DNA of 64,000 bases, taken from the NCBI GenBank assembly GCA_046091285.1, contig JBJTBH010000218.1, positions 1 to 64,000 of the forward strand, read 5' to 3'. Shown here one piece after another: positions 26,828 through 34,806 of the stretch (positions are counted from its first letter, which is position 1; each line of letters begins with the position of its first letter). The position numbers and the translations under genes were made by a program. The notes beneath the pieces were generated by a model. It was not told where the DNA came from. It was given only the letters and a program-made list of their open reading frames with translations, and searched no databases. The stretch is from CAIXOZ01 sp046091285. GTDB lineage: Bacteria > Cyanobacteriota > Cyanobacteriia > PCC-6307 > Cyanobiaceae.

Positions 26828-27448
26828 TCAGCTGGCCGCCTCAGAGGCAGGTCGTTCCGCCCGCAGCCGGCGCCAACGGGCAGAGAACTGCAACGAGGCC
26901 GCCATGAACACCACCAGAGCGACCATGAACCAGGTGGCTGCGCCGGTTGGGAACTGCGCCTTGAAGACGACGAGCATCACAACAAGCACCAGCAGCAGGG
27001 TGGGCAGTTCGTTGAGGGCCCGCAGCTGCTTCGGACTCCATTGACAGGTCCCGGCCTGCAACTGCCCCATCAGCCGATAACAGAGAGCGTGGTAGGCCAG
27101 CAGCGCAGCCACGAGCGCGAGCTTGGCATGCATCCAACCCTGATGCAGCCAGAGGGGTTGAACACTCAGGAGACCGACGGCCATGGTCACGGCCACCGCC
27201 ATGCCTGGGGTGGTGATGATGTTGGCCAGGCGGCGTTCCATCAGACCGTATTGCGCCTGAAAGGCCTGGCGCAGTTCCGGGGTCAGATCCTCGGCCTCGC
27301 GGTGGTAGATGAAGAGGCGCACCAGATAGAAAAGTCCGGCGAACCAGACGACCACACCGACAATGTGCAGCGTTTTGAACCAGAGATAGGCCTCAGGCGG
27401 CAGGCTCAGGCCCAGCAGCAGCGCAAAGGGACTCAGGGGAACGCTCAT
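26828..27448 (-). CDS. hemJ: Protoporphyrinogen IX oxidase, HemJ type
   Basis: A 206-residue membrane protein with four or five hydrophobic segments. YLWFKTLHIVGVVVWFAGLF carries the conserved His, then LVRLFIYHREAEDL and LMERRLANIITTPGMAVAV, then GWMHAKLALVAALLAYHALC with a second His. These are HemJ (Slr1790-type) signatures; HemJ oxidises protoporphyrinogen IX in most cyanobacteria, feeding haem and chlorophyll synthesis. It is longer at the C-terminus than the UPF0093 minimum. Start ATG 27446-27448; the upstream gap contains an 11-bp tandem repeat. Confidence 0.9.
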   Translation of the reverse strand: MSVPLSPFALLLGLSLPPEAYLWFKTLHIVGVVVWFAGLFYLVRLFIYHREAEDLTPELRQAFQAQYGLMERRLANIITTPGMAVAVTMAVGLLSVQPLWLHQGWMHAKLALVAALLAYHALCYRLMGQLQAGTCQWSPKQLRALNELPTLLLVLVVMLVVFKAQFPTGAATWFMVALVVFMAASLQFSARWRRLRAERPASEAAS

Positions 27449-27475
27449 CAGCTCTCAGGCAGCGGATCATCGGGG

Positions 27476-27507
27476 CCGGATGACGGCCGGATGACGGCCG
27501 ATGACGG
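27476..27507. repeat. 11-bp tandem repeat upstream of hemJ
   Basis: CCGGATGACGG twice exactly and a third copy lacking one G, in the 122-bp gap between the 27571-27942 gene and hemJ. It sits 28 nt upstream of the hemJ start, so it would be in the leader or promoter if hemJ is transcribed separately. Confidence 0.8.
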
Positions 27508-27570
27508 CCAAGGTAAACGCCGCGCCAGGACAGCCTGCTCCCAGGCGCGGCCATCGCGGCCAGACAGGTC

Positions 27571-27942
27571 CTAGAGGCGACAGGCCCGGCGGGCGACAGC
27601 TGAACCGTACGCACGATCAACACGACCTGCATCGGGGCTGAGACGCCCATCGCGACAGTCGACGGTGATCCGTTCGCGATGGCCGGCCTGATCCAGCAAC
27701 CGGAGACGCAGCTGCCAGTGATGCTTGGCACTGCGTGAGATCTGATCGGCACAGACCGGCCCGACACAGAGTCCAGGCGAGGCCAGGACCTGCGTCGCTC
27801 CGCCGGTCAGTGTCGTGATCAGAAACCAGAGACCGAGCACCAGGGCAGGCAGGGGCCTGAGCCATGAATGCCCGGCAGGACCAGACGGGCAGGCGGTGTC
27901 CTCCGGCGTCTCCGGGCTCAGAAACCGATCGATCACTCTCAT
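27571..27942 (-). CDS. Small membrane-anchored/exported protein
   Basis: A 123-residue protein from the ATG 27940-27942 (MRVIDRFLSPETPEDTACPS), whose ATGA overlaps the uvrC stop by 4 bp. A hydrophobic segment (LRPLPALVLGLWFLITTLTG) is followed by a short Cys-containing region (SPGLCVGPVCADQIS, VDCRDGRL, RRACRL). The four Cys after the membrane segment suggest a disulfide-stabilised periplasmic domain. No family recognised. Translational coupling to uvrC indicates the same transcript. Confidence 0.65.
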   Translation of the reverse strand: MRVIDRFLSPETPEDTACPSGPAGHSWLRPLPALVLGLWFLITTLTGGATQVLASPGLCVGPVCADQISRSAKHHWQLRLRLLDQAGHRERITVDCRDGRLSPDAGRVDRAYGSAVARRACRL

Positions 27943-30098
27943 GAAGCGGAACCTACGCCCACCTCGAGCCGCTGCGATTCCTCGGGGTGGGGACCGACGC
28001 CATCCACGTCGCTCTCCTGGGGATGGAAGTACTCCCACACCTGACGGGCCAGGGCCTGGCCCAGGCCGGGAACCTTGGCCAGTTGCTGCGGTGTGGCCAG
28101 CTGAATCGCATCGATGGAACGGAAGTGGGCCAGCAGATCGCGCACCCGTTTCGGGCCGAGGCCTGGAATATCACTGAGGCGGGAGCGTTTCATGCGCTCA
28201 CCCCGTTGCTGGCGATGGAACGTGACCGCGAAGCGATGGGCTTCGTCCCGCAACCGCCTGAGCAAAGCAACACCGAGCTGATCGGGATCCGTCTCCAGCG
28301 GTTGACGCGAACCCGGAAGGAAGATCTCCTCCCGCTGCTTGGCCAGGGAACAGACCACCAGATCCTCGGCCAGATCCAGCTCCCTCAGGGCCTCCATCAC
28401 GGCGGACAGCTGCCCCTTGCCGCCGTCGATCATCACCACATCCGGCCAGTCGTTCAGACCATCGGTCTGGAGAGCGCTGCCGGAGCGGCGACGCACCTCC
28501 ACAAGATCGGCACCGGAGGCCTTGAGCTGAGACCAGCGTCGAAACCGTCGACGCATGATTTCCGCCCTCGCCATGAAATCGTCGGAATGACCGGCGCGGA
28601 TGCTGCTGCTCTGAATCTTGTATTTGCGGTAGTGCTGTTTGGCCGGGAGACCATCGATGAACACCACCTGGGAAGCCACCGCATCACTGCCCTGAATGTG
28701 ACTGATATCAAAGCCTTCGATCCGTCGGGGTGGGACCGCAAGTTCCAGAATCTGAGCCAGATCTTCCGTCGCCAGGGTGTTCTGCTCACTGGCACGCTGA
28801 GCCCGCTCCAGTTCATAACGGGCATTGCGTTCCACCAGATCGATCCACTCAGCCTTCTGCTGACGCTGAGGCACGACAAGACGCACCTTGCGCCCGCGGC
28901 GCTCGCTCAACCATTCCTCGATCAGAGCCTGCTGGGGCAAGGGATGTTGGAGCAGCAGCTCCGGCGGAATCTCCACCGGCTCCACCTGGCTGTAGTGCTC
29001 CTCGATCACCCGCTGCAGGATCACACCGGCACGTCCATCCGACAGGGAGGATCGAGCCTCGGGAAGCGCATCACCCGGGACGACGGCAGCAGGATCGTTG
29101 CCTGCAGCAACGGGTGAAGCATCCGATGGCCCTGAGGAGTCGGCCTCTTCAGGGCCAGCCATCAATCCCGGCAGATCGGCATCGGCGGTGAAGCCGAGCC
29201 GTCCCACCAGCTTGCCGGCCCGCATCTGGAACAGCTGCACGGCCGCGACCCTGGAATCGGCGGCCAGAGCCACGACATCCCAGGACACCGACGCATCACC
29301 ACCGGCCATCTTCTGATCAGCGGTGAGACTGTCAAGCCCCTGAAGCTGATCACGGACCAGGGCGGCGGCTTCGAAATCAAGCCGCTCGGCGTAGCGCTCC
29401 ATCTGATCGCGGAGAAGCTGCATCAACTCTTCATTGCGCCCCTGAAACACCATGGCCACCTTGCGCAATGTCTGCTGATAGTCCTCCGGGGTGATGCGCT
29501 GCTGACAGACCCCAGGGCAGCGGCCGATGTCGTAATTGAGGCAGGTGCGATCGCGATGCAACGGCTGCGGGCGCTGACGCAGAGGAAAGACACGTTTAAC
29601 GAGCGAAAGAGTGCGACGCAGCAGGCCAACGTCCACATAAGGGCCGTAGAAGCGATCGAGGGGACTGCGGAACCGTCGCTGTCGAGTGATGAAAATCCTG
29701 GGATAAGACTCCGACCAGGTAATGCAAAGATAAGGATATTTTTTATCGTCCTTGAGCAGGACATTGAAATGAGGCTGATGGGCCTTGATCAGATTCGACT
29801 CGAGGACCAGCGCTTCGTTTTCACTGTCTGTAACAATAAATTCGATCTCACAAATCTGACGCACCATCAAGCCGATGCGCGGACTGTGACCCGGGGAATT
29901 ATGAAAATAGCTACGCACTCTCTGGCGCAGAACCTTGGCTTTTCCGATATAAAGGATACGATCTTCTGCATCGCGCATCAGATAGCAACCCGGCTCCTTC
30001 GGAATGGCGCCGAGGCGTTGCTGCAGCCGCTCCGGCTGCTGCTTCAAGGGTTGACGCTGAGGAAGGTCCCGGCCCAGCAGAGGGGTCGTCGTCGGCAT
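27939..30098 (-). CDS. uvrC: Excinuclease ABC subunit C
   Basis: 719 residues from the ATG 30096-30098 (MPTTTPLLGRDLPQ). The GIY-YIG nuclease is at residues about 25-105 (EPGCYLMRDAEDRILYIGKA). The UVR motif that contacts UvrB is MERYAERLDFEAAALVRDQL. The RNase H-like second nuclease contains GFDISHIQGSDAVASQVVF and VVMIDGGKGQL, and the C-terminal helix-hairpin-helix pair is LSDIPGLGPKRVRDLL and VPGLGQALARQVWEYF. UvrC makes the dual incision in nucleotide excision repair. An acidic/Ser-Pro-rich insertion of about 50 residues (encoded near 29020-29170) makes it longer than usual. The nuclease-encoding part (about 29590-29960) has markedly lower GC than the rest. Confidence 0.97.
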   Translation of the reverse strand: MPTTTPLLGRDLPQRQPLKQQPERLQQRLGAIPKEPGCYLMRDAEDRILYIGKAKVLRQRVRSYFHNSPGHSPRIGLMVRQICEIEFIVTDSENEALVLESNLIKAHQPHFNVLLKDDKKYPYLCITWSESYPRIFITRQRRFRSPLDRFYGPYVDVGLLRRTLSLVKRVFPLRQRPQPLHRDRTCLNYDIGRCPGVCQQRITPEDYQQTLRKVAMVFQGRNEELMQLLRDQMERYAERLDFEAAALVRDQLQGLDSLTADQKMAGGDASVSWDVVALAADSRVAAVQLFQMRAGKLVGRLGFTADADLPGLMAGPEEADSSGPSDASPVAAGNDPAAVVPGDALPEARSSLSDGRAGVILQRVIEEHYSQVEPVEIPPELLLQHPLPQQALIEEWLSERRGRKVRLVVPQRQQKAEWIDLVERNARYELERAQRASEQNTLATEDLAQILELAVPPRRIEGFDISHIQGSDAVASQVVFIDGLPAKQHYRKYKIQSSSIRAGHSDDFMARAEIMRRRFRRWSQLKASGADLVEVRRRSGSALQTDGLNDWPDVVMIDGGKGQLSAVMEALRELDLAEDLVVCSLAKQREEIFLPGSRQPLETDPDQLGVALLRRLRDEAHRFAVTFHRQQRGERMKRSRLSDIPGLGPKRVRDLLAHFRSIDAIQLATPQQLAKVPGLGQALARQVWEYFHPQESDVDGVGPHPEESQRLEVGVGSAS

Positions 30099-30114
30099 GG
30101 AAACGAAGCGGCCC

Positions 30115-30597
30115 TCAGCCGCCGTACTGCCAACCGGTGCTGGAAAGCTCCAGGGCAGCCGCGTCACGAGGGAGGGTGGCGCTCTTCACCTCAGCCACGA
30201 ACACGGTGTGATCGCCATGGGCCACCTCACCCACCAGCTCGCACTCCAGAGCACCGAGGGCGTCGTTGAGCAGTGGCAGACCGAAGTCCCCCAGGGTGTA
30301 GGGCGCGACGTCGAAACGTCCACCCAACGCCTTCTGGGGCTTGAAGAACACGGCAGCCAGATCCTTCTGATCAGCAGCCAGCACATTCAGGGAAAAACGC
30401 CGGGTGCGTTGAATGATGCCGTTGCTGGTGGAATCAGCACGCACGGCGATCACCACCAGCGGCGGCTCAAAGGACCCCTGAGTCACCCAGCTGGCCGTGA
30501 ATCCATTCACCTCATCACCCTCGGCCACACCGCAGACGAACAGACCATGGGGGATCTTGCGCAGCAGCGTCTTCTTGGCGTCGAGGTTCAGGGCCAT
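30115..30597 (-). CDS. Flavin reductase-like domain protein
   Basis: A 160-residue stand-alone flavin reductase-like domain: LRKIPHGLFVCGVAEGDEVN, GFTASWVTQGSFEPPLVVIA, RRFSLNVLAADQKDLAAVFF and ALGALECELVGEVAHGDHTV. It is similar to the C-terminal reductase module of cyanobacterial diiron flavoproteins, which use NAD(P)H and FMN, but lacks their beta-lactamase and flavodoxin domains. The specific role is unknown. It lies 16 nt upstream of uvrC on the same strand. Confidence 0.8.
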   Translation of the reverse strand: MALNLDAKKTLLRKIPHGLFVCGVAEGDEVNGFTASWVTQGSFEPPLVVIAVRADSTSNGIIQRTRRFSLNVLAADQKDLAAVFFKPQKALGGRFDVAPYTLGDFGLPLLNDALGALECELVGEVAHGDHTVFVAEVKSATLPRDAAALELSSTGWQYGG

Positions 30598-30719
30598 GGC
30601 GCGGGTTCAGCGGGCAGCGGGATCAGGAAAACTGTAGGGAGTGCCAACGACGAGCGGGCTCCCGGCACCCCATAGGATCAAGCCAACCTGCTGCCGGGGC
30701 CTTCGCCCTCGCATGGCCG

Positions 30720-31211
30720 ATGAAGGCGCTTTACCCCGGCAGCTTCGATCCACTCACCCTCGGACACCTCGATCTGATCGAACGGGCAGCCCGACTGTTC
30801 AACGCCCTCGTGGTGGCTGTGCTCCAGAACCCCAGCAAGCAACCCAGCTTCAGCCTCGAGCAGCGTCTCGCCCAGATCCGCCAGGCCACCACCCACCTGC
30901 CCAATGTCACCGTGGGCAGCTTCAACGGGCTGACTGTGGATTACGCCCACCGCTGCGACAGCCTGGTGATTCTGCGTGGGCTGCGGGCGATGAGCGACTT
31001 CGAATTCGAACTGCAGATCGCCCACACCAACCGCAGCCTCGCGCCACAGGTGGAGACGCTGTTCATGGCGACGGCGGCCCACCACAGTTTCCTCAGCAGT
31101 TCCGTGGTCAAGGAAGTGGCCCGTTTCGGTGGCGACATCAGTCACATGGTGCCGACGACGGTGGCGGAAGATCTGCAGAAGCTCTTTAATCCATCCATTG
31201 CTTCCCCCTGA
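30720..31211 (+). CDS. coaD: Pantetheine-phosphate adenylyltransferase
   Basis: A 163-residue CoaD starting MKALYPGSFDPLTLGHLDLI with the T/HxGH nucleotidyltransferase motif. It has the expected KQPSFSLEQRLAQI, GLTVDYAHRC, LILRGLRAMSDFEFE-like segment (VILRGLRAMSDFEFELQI) and FLSSSVVKEVARFGGDI. It transfers AMP to 4'-phosphopantetheine in CoA synthesis. The ATG at 30720 is selected over the upstream frame. The stop is 1 nt before the start codon of the next gene, implying coupling. Confidence 0.97.
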   Translation: MKALYPGSFDPLTLGHLDLIERAARLFNALVVAVLQNPSKQPSFSLEQRLAQIRQATTHLPNVTVGSFNGLTVDYAHRCDSLVILRGLRAMSDFEFELQIAHTNRSLAPQVETLFMATAAHHSFLSSSVVKEVARFGGDISHMVPTTVAEDLQKLFNPSIASP

Positions 31212-31212
31212 G

Positions 31213-32055
31213 ATGTCCGAGCGTCCTTTCACCGTGCTTGAGCAGCTGGACCAGCTGGAGGATGTCTTCCTCGACGGCAGCGGCATTCCCTTCACGGGCG
31301 CCCGGCTGGTGAACAAACAGGAGGCGGAGGATGCCCTCGACGCCATCCGTGAGGCTCTGCCTCCCCAGATCGCTCAGGCCGATGCCCTGCTGCGTGAGAA
31401 GGAACAGCAGCTGGAGCTGGCCCGTCAGCAGGCCAGCCAGATCATTCAGCAGGCCAACCAGCAACGGGAGCAGCTTCTGGCAGCCTCCTCGATCCGTCAG
31501 GACGCGGAACGGCAGGCCGCCGAAATCCGCGAAAAAAGCCGTCAACAGCAGGAACAGGCAACCCAGGACCTGCAGATCCGCCTGAACCAGCTCGATCAGC
31601 AGTTCGCCGCCCGACGTCAGCAGCTTGAGCAGGAAGCGCAGGAGATGAAGCGCCAGCTGGCAGAAAAACACGAGCGGACGCGTCAGCAGAACCTGGCGGA
31701 TCTGGAGGCGATCCGCGCCGAAGGCCAGCGACTGCAGCAGGTCAGCCAGAAGGAAGCGGAAAGGATTCAGGCGGAAGCCCTGCAGTTCAAGCAGCAGACC
31801 CAGCTGCAATGCGATGGGCTGATCAACCGCAGCCGCCAGGAAGCCGCCACGGTCCAGGAAGGCGCCAACCACTATGCCGAACAGGTGCTCAGTGAACTGG
31901 AAACACGGCTGCAGCAGCTGAGCCAGGTCGTGCTCGCCGGTCGTCGTGAACTCGGCCGCCTGCAACCCGTGCCGCAAGCGGAGACGGACGCGGGCGAGCG
32001 CCGGGAGGGCCCCTCCAGGGGCCGGCGGCTGGGTCGCATCCGTCCGGTGGCCTGA
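31213..32055 (+). CDS. Long coiled-coil protein downstream of coaD
   Basis: 280 residues, starting MSERPFTVLEQLDQLEDVFL. The first 65 residues are compact (DGSGIPFTGARLVNKQEAED); residues about 75-255 are an almost continuous Gln/Glu/Ala/Arg coiled coil (QQLELARQQASQIIQQANQQ and similar). Its layout, a short conserved N-terminus followed by a coiled coil, recalls DivIVA/Wag31-type scaffold proteins, but I cannot show membership. The ATG is one nt past the coaD stop. A structural or cell-envelope role is possible; no enzyme motif is present. Confidence 0.7.
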   Translation: MSERPFTVLEQLDQLEDVFLDGSGIPFTGARLVNKQEAEDALDAIREALPPQIAQADALLREKEQQLELARQQASQIIQQANQQREQLLAASSIRQDAERQAAEIREKSRQQQEQATQDLQIRLNQLDQQFAARRQQLEQEAQEMKRQLAEKHERTRQQNLADLEAIRAEGQRLQQVSQKEAERIQAEALQFKQQTQLQCDGLINRSRQEAATVQEGANHYAEQVLSELETRLQQLSQVVLAGRRELGRLQPVPQAETDAGERREGPSRGRRLGRIRPVA

Positions 32056-32067
32056 ACCCGGCGGACT

Positions 32068-33420
32068 TCAGGGGAGGCTGGCCAGGGGGCCGGCCTCAAC
32101 GCAGCGGTGGTCCCGGAGAACAGCCAGGAGCAGCGACTGGATGGTGCGATTGGGGGCAGAGGCCCCATTCGAGACCATGCTGATGTAACGCACCCCATCT
32201 GTCGTCTCCAGCAGTCCGCTGATGGCCCGCACACCGGTGATGGTGCCGGTCTTGCCGCGGAAATGCCCCTGAAGCGGGGTCCCGACGAACAGATGGCGCA
32301 GGGTGCCCCGCTCTCCGGCAATCGCCATCGAAGCCAGATAATCCCGGCCATAGGGGTGGTGATCCATCCGCAGCAGCAACGCCGCCAGAAAACGGCTGGT
32401 GACGCGATTGGAGCGATCAAGGCCACTGCCATCAACGACCTGCACCCCCTGCATCGGCAGCCCCTGCTCCGCCAGCCACTGACTGACAGCGGCAGCGGCT
32501 TCCCGACCATCCCAGCGCTGGGAAGCCTGACGAAGCAGAACCTCGGCGGTGAAGTTGTGGCTCTCGGTGTTGGCCAGGCTGAGCAGACGGTGCATCGGCG
32601 CCGAAGGATGCTCAAGCAGGAGCTGCGCCTGACGCGGCAGCGGATCCTGAGCCGCGATCGGCACCACTCGCACACTGGTGCCGGGTCGATTCAGGGTTCG
32701 CGTCAGCAGCCGCTGGAACCGGGCCAGGGGATCGGCGACCGCCTGGTCGAGTGCATTGCTGGTGAGCGCCAGTCGGGTGATCGGGGCGCCATAGGCCTCA
32801 TAACGATCCTGGGGGTGCCAGCCGGTCGGCCACCAGAGGCTGCGGGGTTCTTCCGCCAGCTCCCGGCGCAGCACCCCGGAAGTGAAGGAATCGGAGGCTG
32901 TGGACGACAGAACGGAGGAGCCGGAGGCCGCCGGCAGGGAGGCGAGCATCGCCCCGGCCAGCTGACGCAGTTCCGGGATCGAGAAATCGGGATCCCCCTG
33001 ACCGACCACCCGCAGGGTGCCATCAGGCAATCGCCAGAGCTGGGTCGTCAACCGATGATCAGGCCCGAGGCGGTCGAGGGCAAAAGCCGTGCTGACCAGC
33101 TTCTGGTTGGACGCCGGAATCCGGGGCATCGTGCCGTTGAGATCAGCGAGCAGCCGCCCTCCGGGTTCCGCGACCGTGACGCTCCAGACCGGCGATTCAC
33201 CTCCGACCAGGCCCTGCAGGGTCTGCTGAAGCGTCGGACAGCTGACCTGGGTCTGCAGCTGCGGCAGACCGATCGGCGGCGGTGCCGGCGGCAGGATCTC
33301 AAGAACCGTCCGCGACTGACTCAACCCTGCCGTTGCGGCGAACACCACCGGCAGGGCTGACAAGAGCAACCCGAGACACCGGCTCGAGCCCGGGACTGAT
33401 CGCAGACCCCGGAACAGCAT
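32068..33420 (-). CDS. dacB: D-alanyl-D-alanine carboxypeptidase/endopeptidase (PBP4, S13 family)
   Basis: 450 residues from the ATG 33418-33420, with a signal peptide (LGLLLSALPVVFAATAGLS). The active-site SxxK is in RIPASNQKLVSTAFALDRLG, the SxN-type motif in LANTESHNFTAEVLL, and the KTG motif in GHFRGKTGTITGVRAISGLL. DNAs upstream open for 70 codons lack similarity. S13 enzymes trim or cleave peptidoglycan cross-links in the periplasm. It starts 1 nt past the DUF4330 gene stop, so it is probably the last gene of the dapF-led run. Confidence 0.92.
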   Translation of the reverse strand: MLFRGLRSVPGSSRCLGLLLSALPVVFAATAGLSQSRTVLEILPPAPPPIGLPQLQTQVSCPTLQQTLQGLVGGESPVWSVTVAEPGGRLLADLNGTMPRIPASNQKLVSTAFALDRLGPDHRLTTQLWRLPDGTLRVVGQGDPDFSIPELRQLAGAMLASLPAASGSSVLSSTASDSFTSGVLRRELAEEPRSLWWPTGWHPQDRYEAYGAPITRLALTSNALDQAVADPLARFQRLLTRTLNRPGTSVRVVPIAAQDPLPRQAQLLLEHPSAPMHRLLSLANTESHNFTAEVLLRQASQRWDGREAAAAVSQWLAEQGLPMQGVQVVDGSGLDRSNRVTSRFLAALLLRMDHHPYGRDYLASMAIAGERGTLRHLFVGTPLQGHFRGKTGTITGVRAISGLLETTDGVRYISMVSNGASAPNRTIQSLLLAVLRDHRCVEAGPLASLP

Positions 33421-33421
33421 C

Positions 33422-33964
33422 TCAGGGACGCCCCAGGGCCAGGCCCGTGACCGTTCCGCTGACCCGGAACTGCTCACCTTCAAGTTCGATCGGTGCACCG
33501 ATCTTGAGGTTCTGGTTACCGAAAACGACGCCACCGCCGGTTTTTCGACCCTGCCCCTCGAGGACGAAGCGGGCATCCAGGGTGCTGAAGGTCGCCTGGT
33601 TGGGATCCGAAGCCGTGACCACCGTGCCATTCGGCTGCACCGCGGTCAGGCGACGCTGCAGGGCGATGACCTCGCGCACAGTGACATTGCCGTGGGGTTC
33701 ATTGCGAATGACGATGCTGACCGCGCCGGCGCGACGGGCGGACGCGATCAGGGCCGCAGGATCAGCAGTGGCCACCCCGCGGACATCCACGAGCACCGTG
33801 ACCGGCTGCAGACCTCCTGTCGCCCGGGCGATCGCACCGGTGAGCTTGGGGCTCCAGATCACGCCGACAGCGGCCAGGATCACAGCAGCGGCGGCGCCCG
33901 CATCCACCAGGGTCCAGCGGCGACCGCTGGACTGTGACTGCGGCGTTGAGGGCTCGGTGGCCAT
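33422..33964 (-). CDS. DUF4330 membrane-anchored protein
   Basis: A 180-residue protein with one N-terminal transmembrane helix (VDAGAAAAVILAAVGVIWSP) and an extracytoplasmic beta-rich domain. Family features: VTVLVDVRGVATADPAALIA, VSIVIRNEPHGNVTVREVIA, VVFGNQNLKIGAPIELEGEQ. DUF4330 is a cyanobacterial family without an assigned function. It sits directly upstream of dacB (2-nt offset), which suggests a link to the envelope. Confidence 0.82.
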   Translation of the reverse strand: MATEPSTPQSQSSGRRWTLVDAGAAAAVILAAVGVIWSPKLTGAIARATGGLQPVTVLVDVRGVATADPAALIASARRAGAVSIVIRNEPHGNVTVREVIALQRRLTAVQPNGTVVTASDPNQATFSTLDARFVLEGQGRKTGGGVVFGNQNLKIGAPIELEGEQFRVSGTVTGLALGRP

Positions 33965-34057
33965 GAGCGATGGCGATTGGGCGCACTTTACGGAGCCTCG
34001 GTCAGGCCGGCCAGGCCCAGCGATCAGTGAGTCCGATCAGGGAGTCAGAGCAGAAAG

Positions 34058-34750
34058 TCAGTGCCTCAACCCTTCGATGAACTGATCCAGGGCCCGGAGA
34101 TTGCCACCCAGACTGCCGTCCTGTTGCAGCGCTTCAGCCAGAGCCTCGGCATCGGGCCGCGTCTCAAAGCGGGTCACGAAGCGGTAGCCATCGGGATCCT
34201 GGCGATAAAGCTCCCAACCATCGGGATGGGCATGACGCAGGGCGGCCTCGTCGAGCGGTTGGAGCTGGTAGGCCGAGGTCCAGGTGGAGAGGAAGCCCTT
34301 GCGACGCTCCCTTGCGACACTGCCGATGCCGACGGCCGCAGCCTCCAGGGTGGGATTGAGGGCGACGACCGGGCCATCGTGCTGGCCGCAGATCTGCTCG
34401 AAATCGTCGTATTCAGCCTGCGATGGACTGACTGCCAGCAACAGGCCATGGCTGCGGCCATCGCTCTGAAGGCGTTTCTGATCCCGCAGGCTGCCGATCG
34501 AGCCGGCAAGCTCCGGGGCCTCACGCTGAGCCAGGGCCGCAGCTCCGGCATCCGGAAACAACAGCCGAAGACCCGCGGGATCCCGTCCATCGGTCGAAAG
34601 CGCAGCCAGGAGACGAAGAGCCACCGGCAGGAGGCGCAGACCCTCAAAACGCCACTCGACGGTCCAGCGGCCACTCGGGCCATCCCGCAACGCCTGCTGA
34701 AGAGCTTCGAGGGCCTGAGCTTCTGCGGCTCTCAGATCGGCTGGCAGCAT
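34058..34750 (-). CDS. DUF1995 family protein
   Basis: A 230-residue protein of the DUF1995 family found in cyanobacteria and plastids: MLPADLRAAEAQALEALQQA at the N-terminus, RWTVEWRFEGLRLLPVALRL, LLAVSPSQAEYDDFEQICGQ, VVALNPTLEAAAVGIGSVAR, and a C-terminal AYQLQPLDEAALRHAHPDGW segment. Function unknown; no signal peptide. It follows the cysteine desulfurase gene after 56 nt on the same strand. Confidence 0.82.
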   Translation of the reverse strand: MLPADLRAAEAQALEALQQALRDGPSGRWTVEWRFEGLRLLPVALRLLAALSTDGRDPAGLRLLFPDAGAAALAQREAPELAGSIGSLRDQKRLQSDGRSHGLLLAVSPSQAEYDDFEQICGQHDGPVVALNPTLEAAAVGIGSVARERRKGFLSTWTSAYQLQPLDEAALRHAHPDGWELYRQDPDGYRFVTRFETRPDAEALAEALQQDGSLGGNLRALDQFIEGLRH

Positions 34751-34806
34751 CAGACCTTCGCGCAGGCAGGGCCGACCCTACTGAGCCGTCCGCCGATGCG
34801 GCAGGG

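Noticed and set aside
26168..27574. 468-codon plus-strand frame opposite the PHP and hemJ genes
   Set aside because: Runs across two real minus-strand genes and their gap; a composition artefact.
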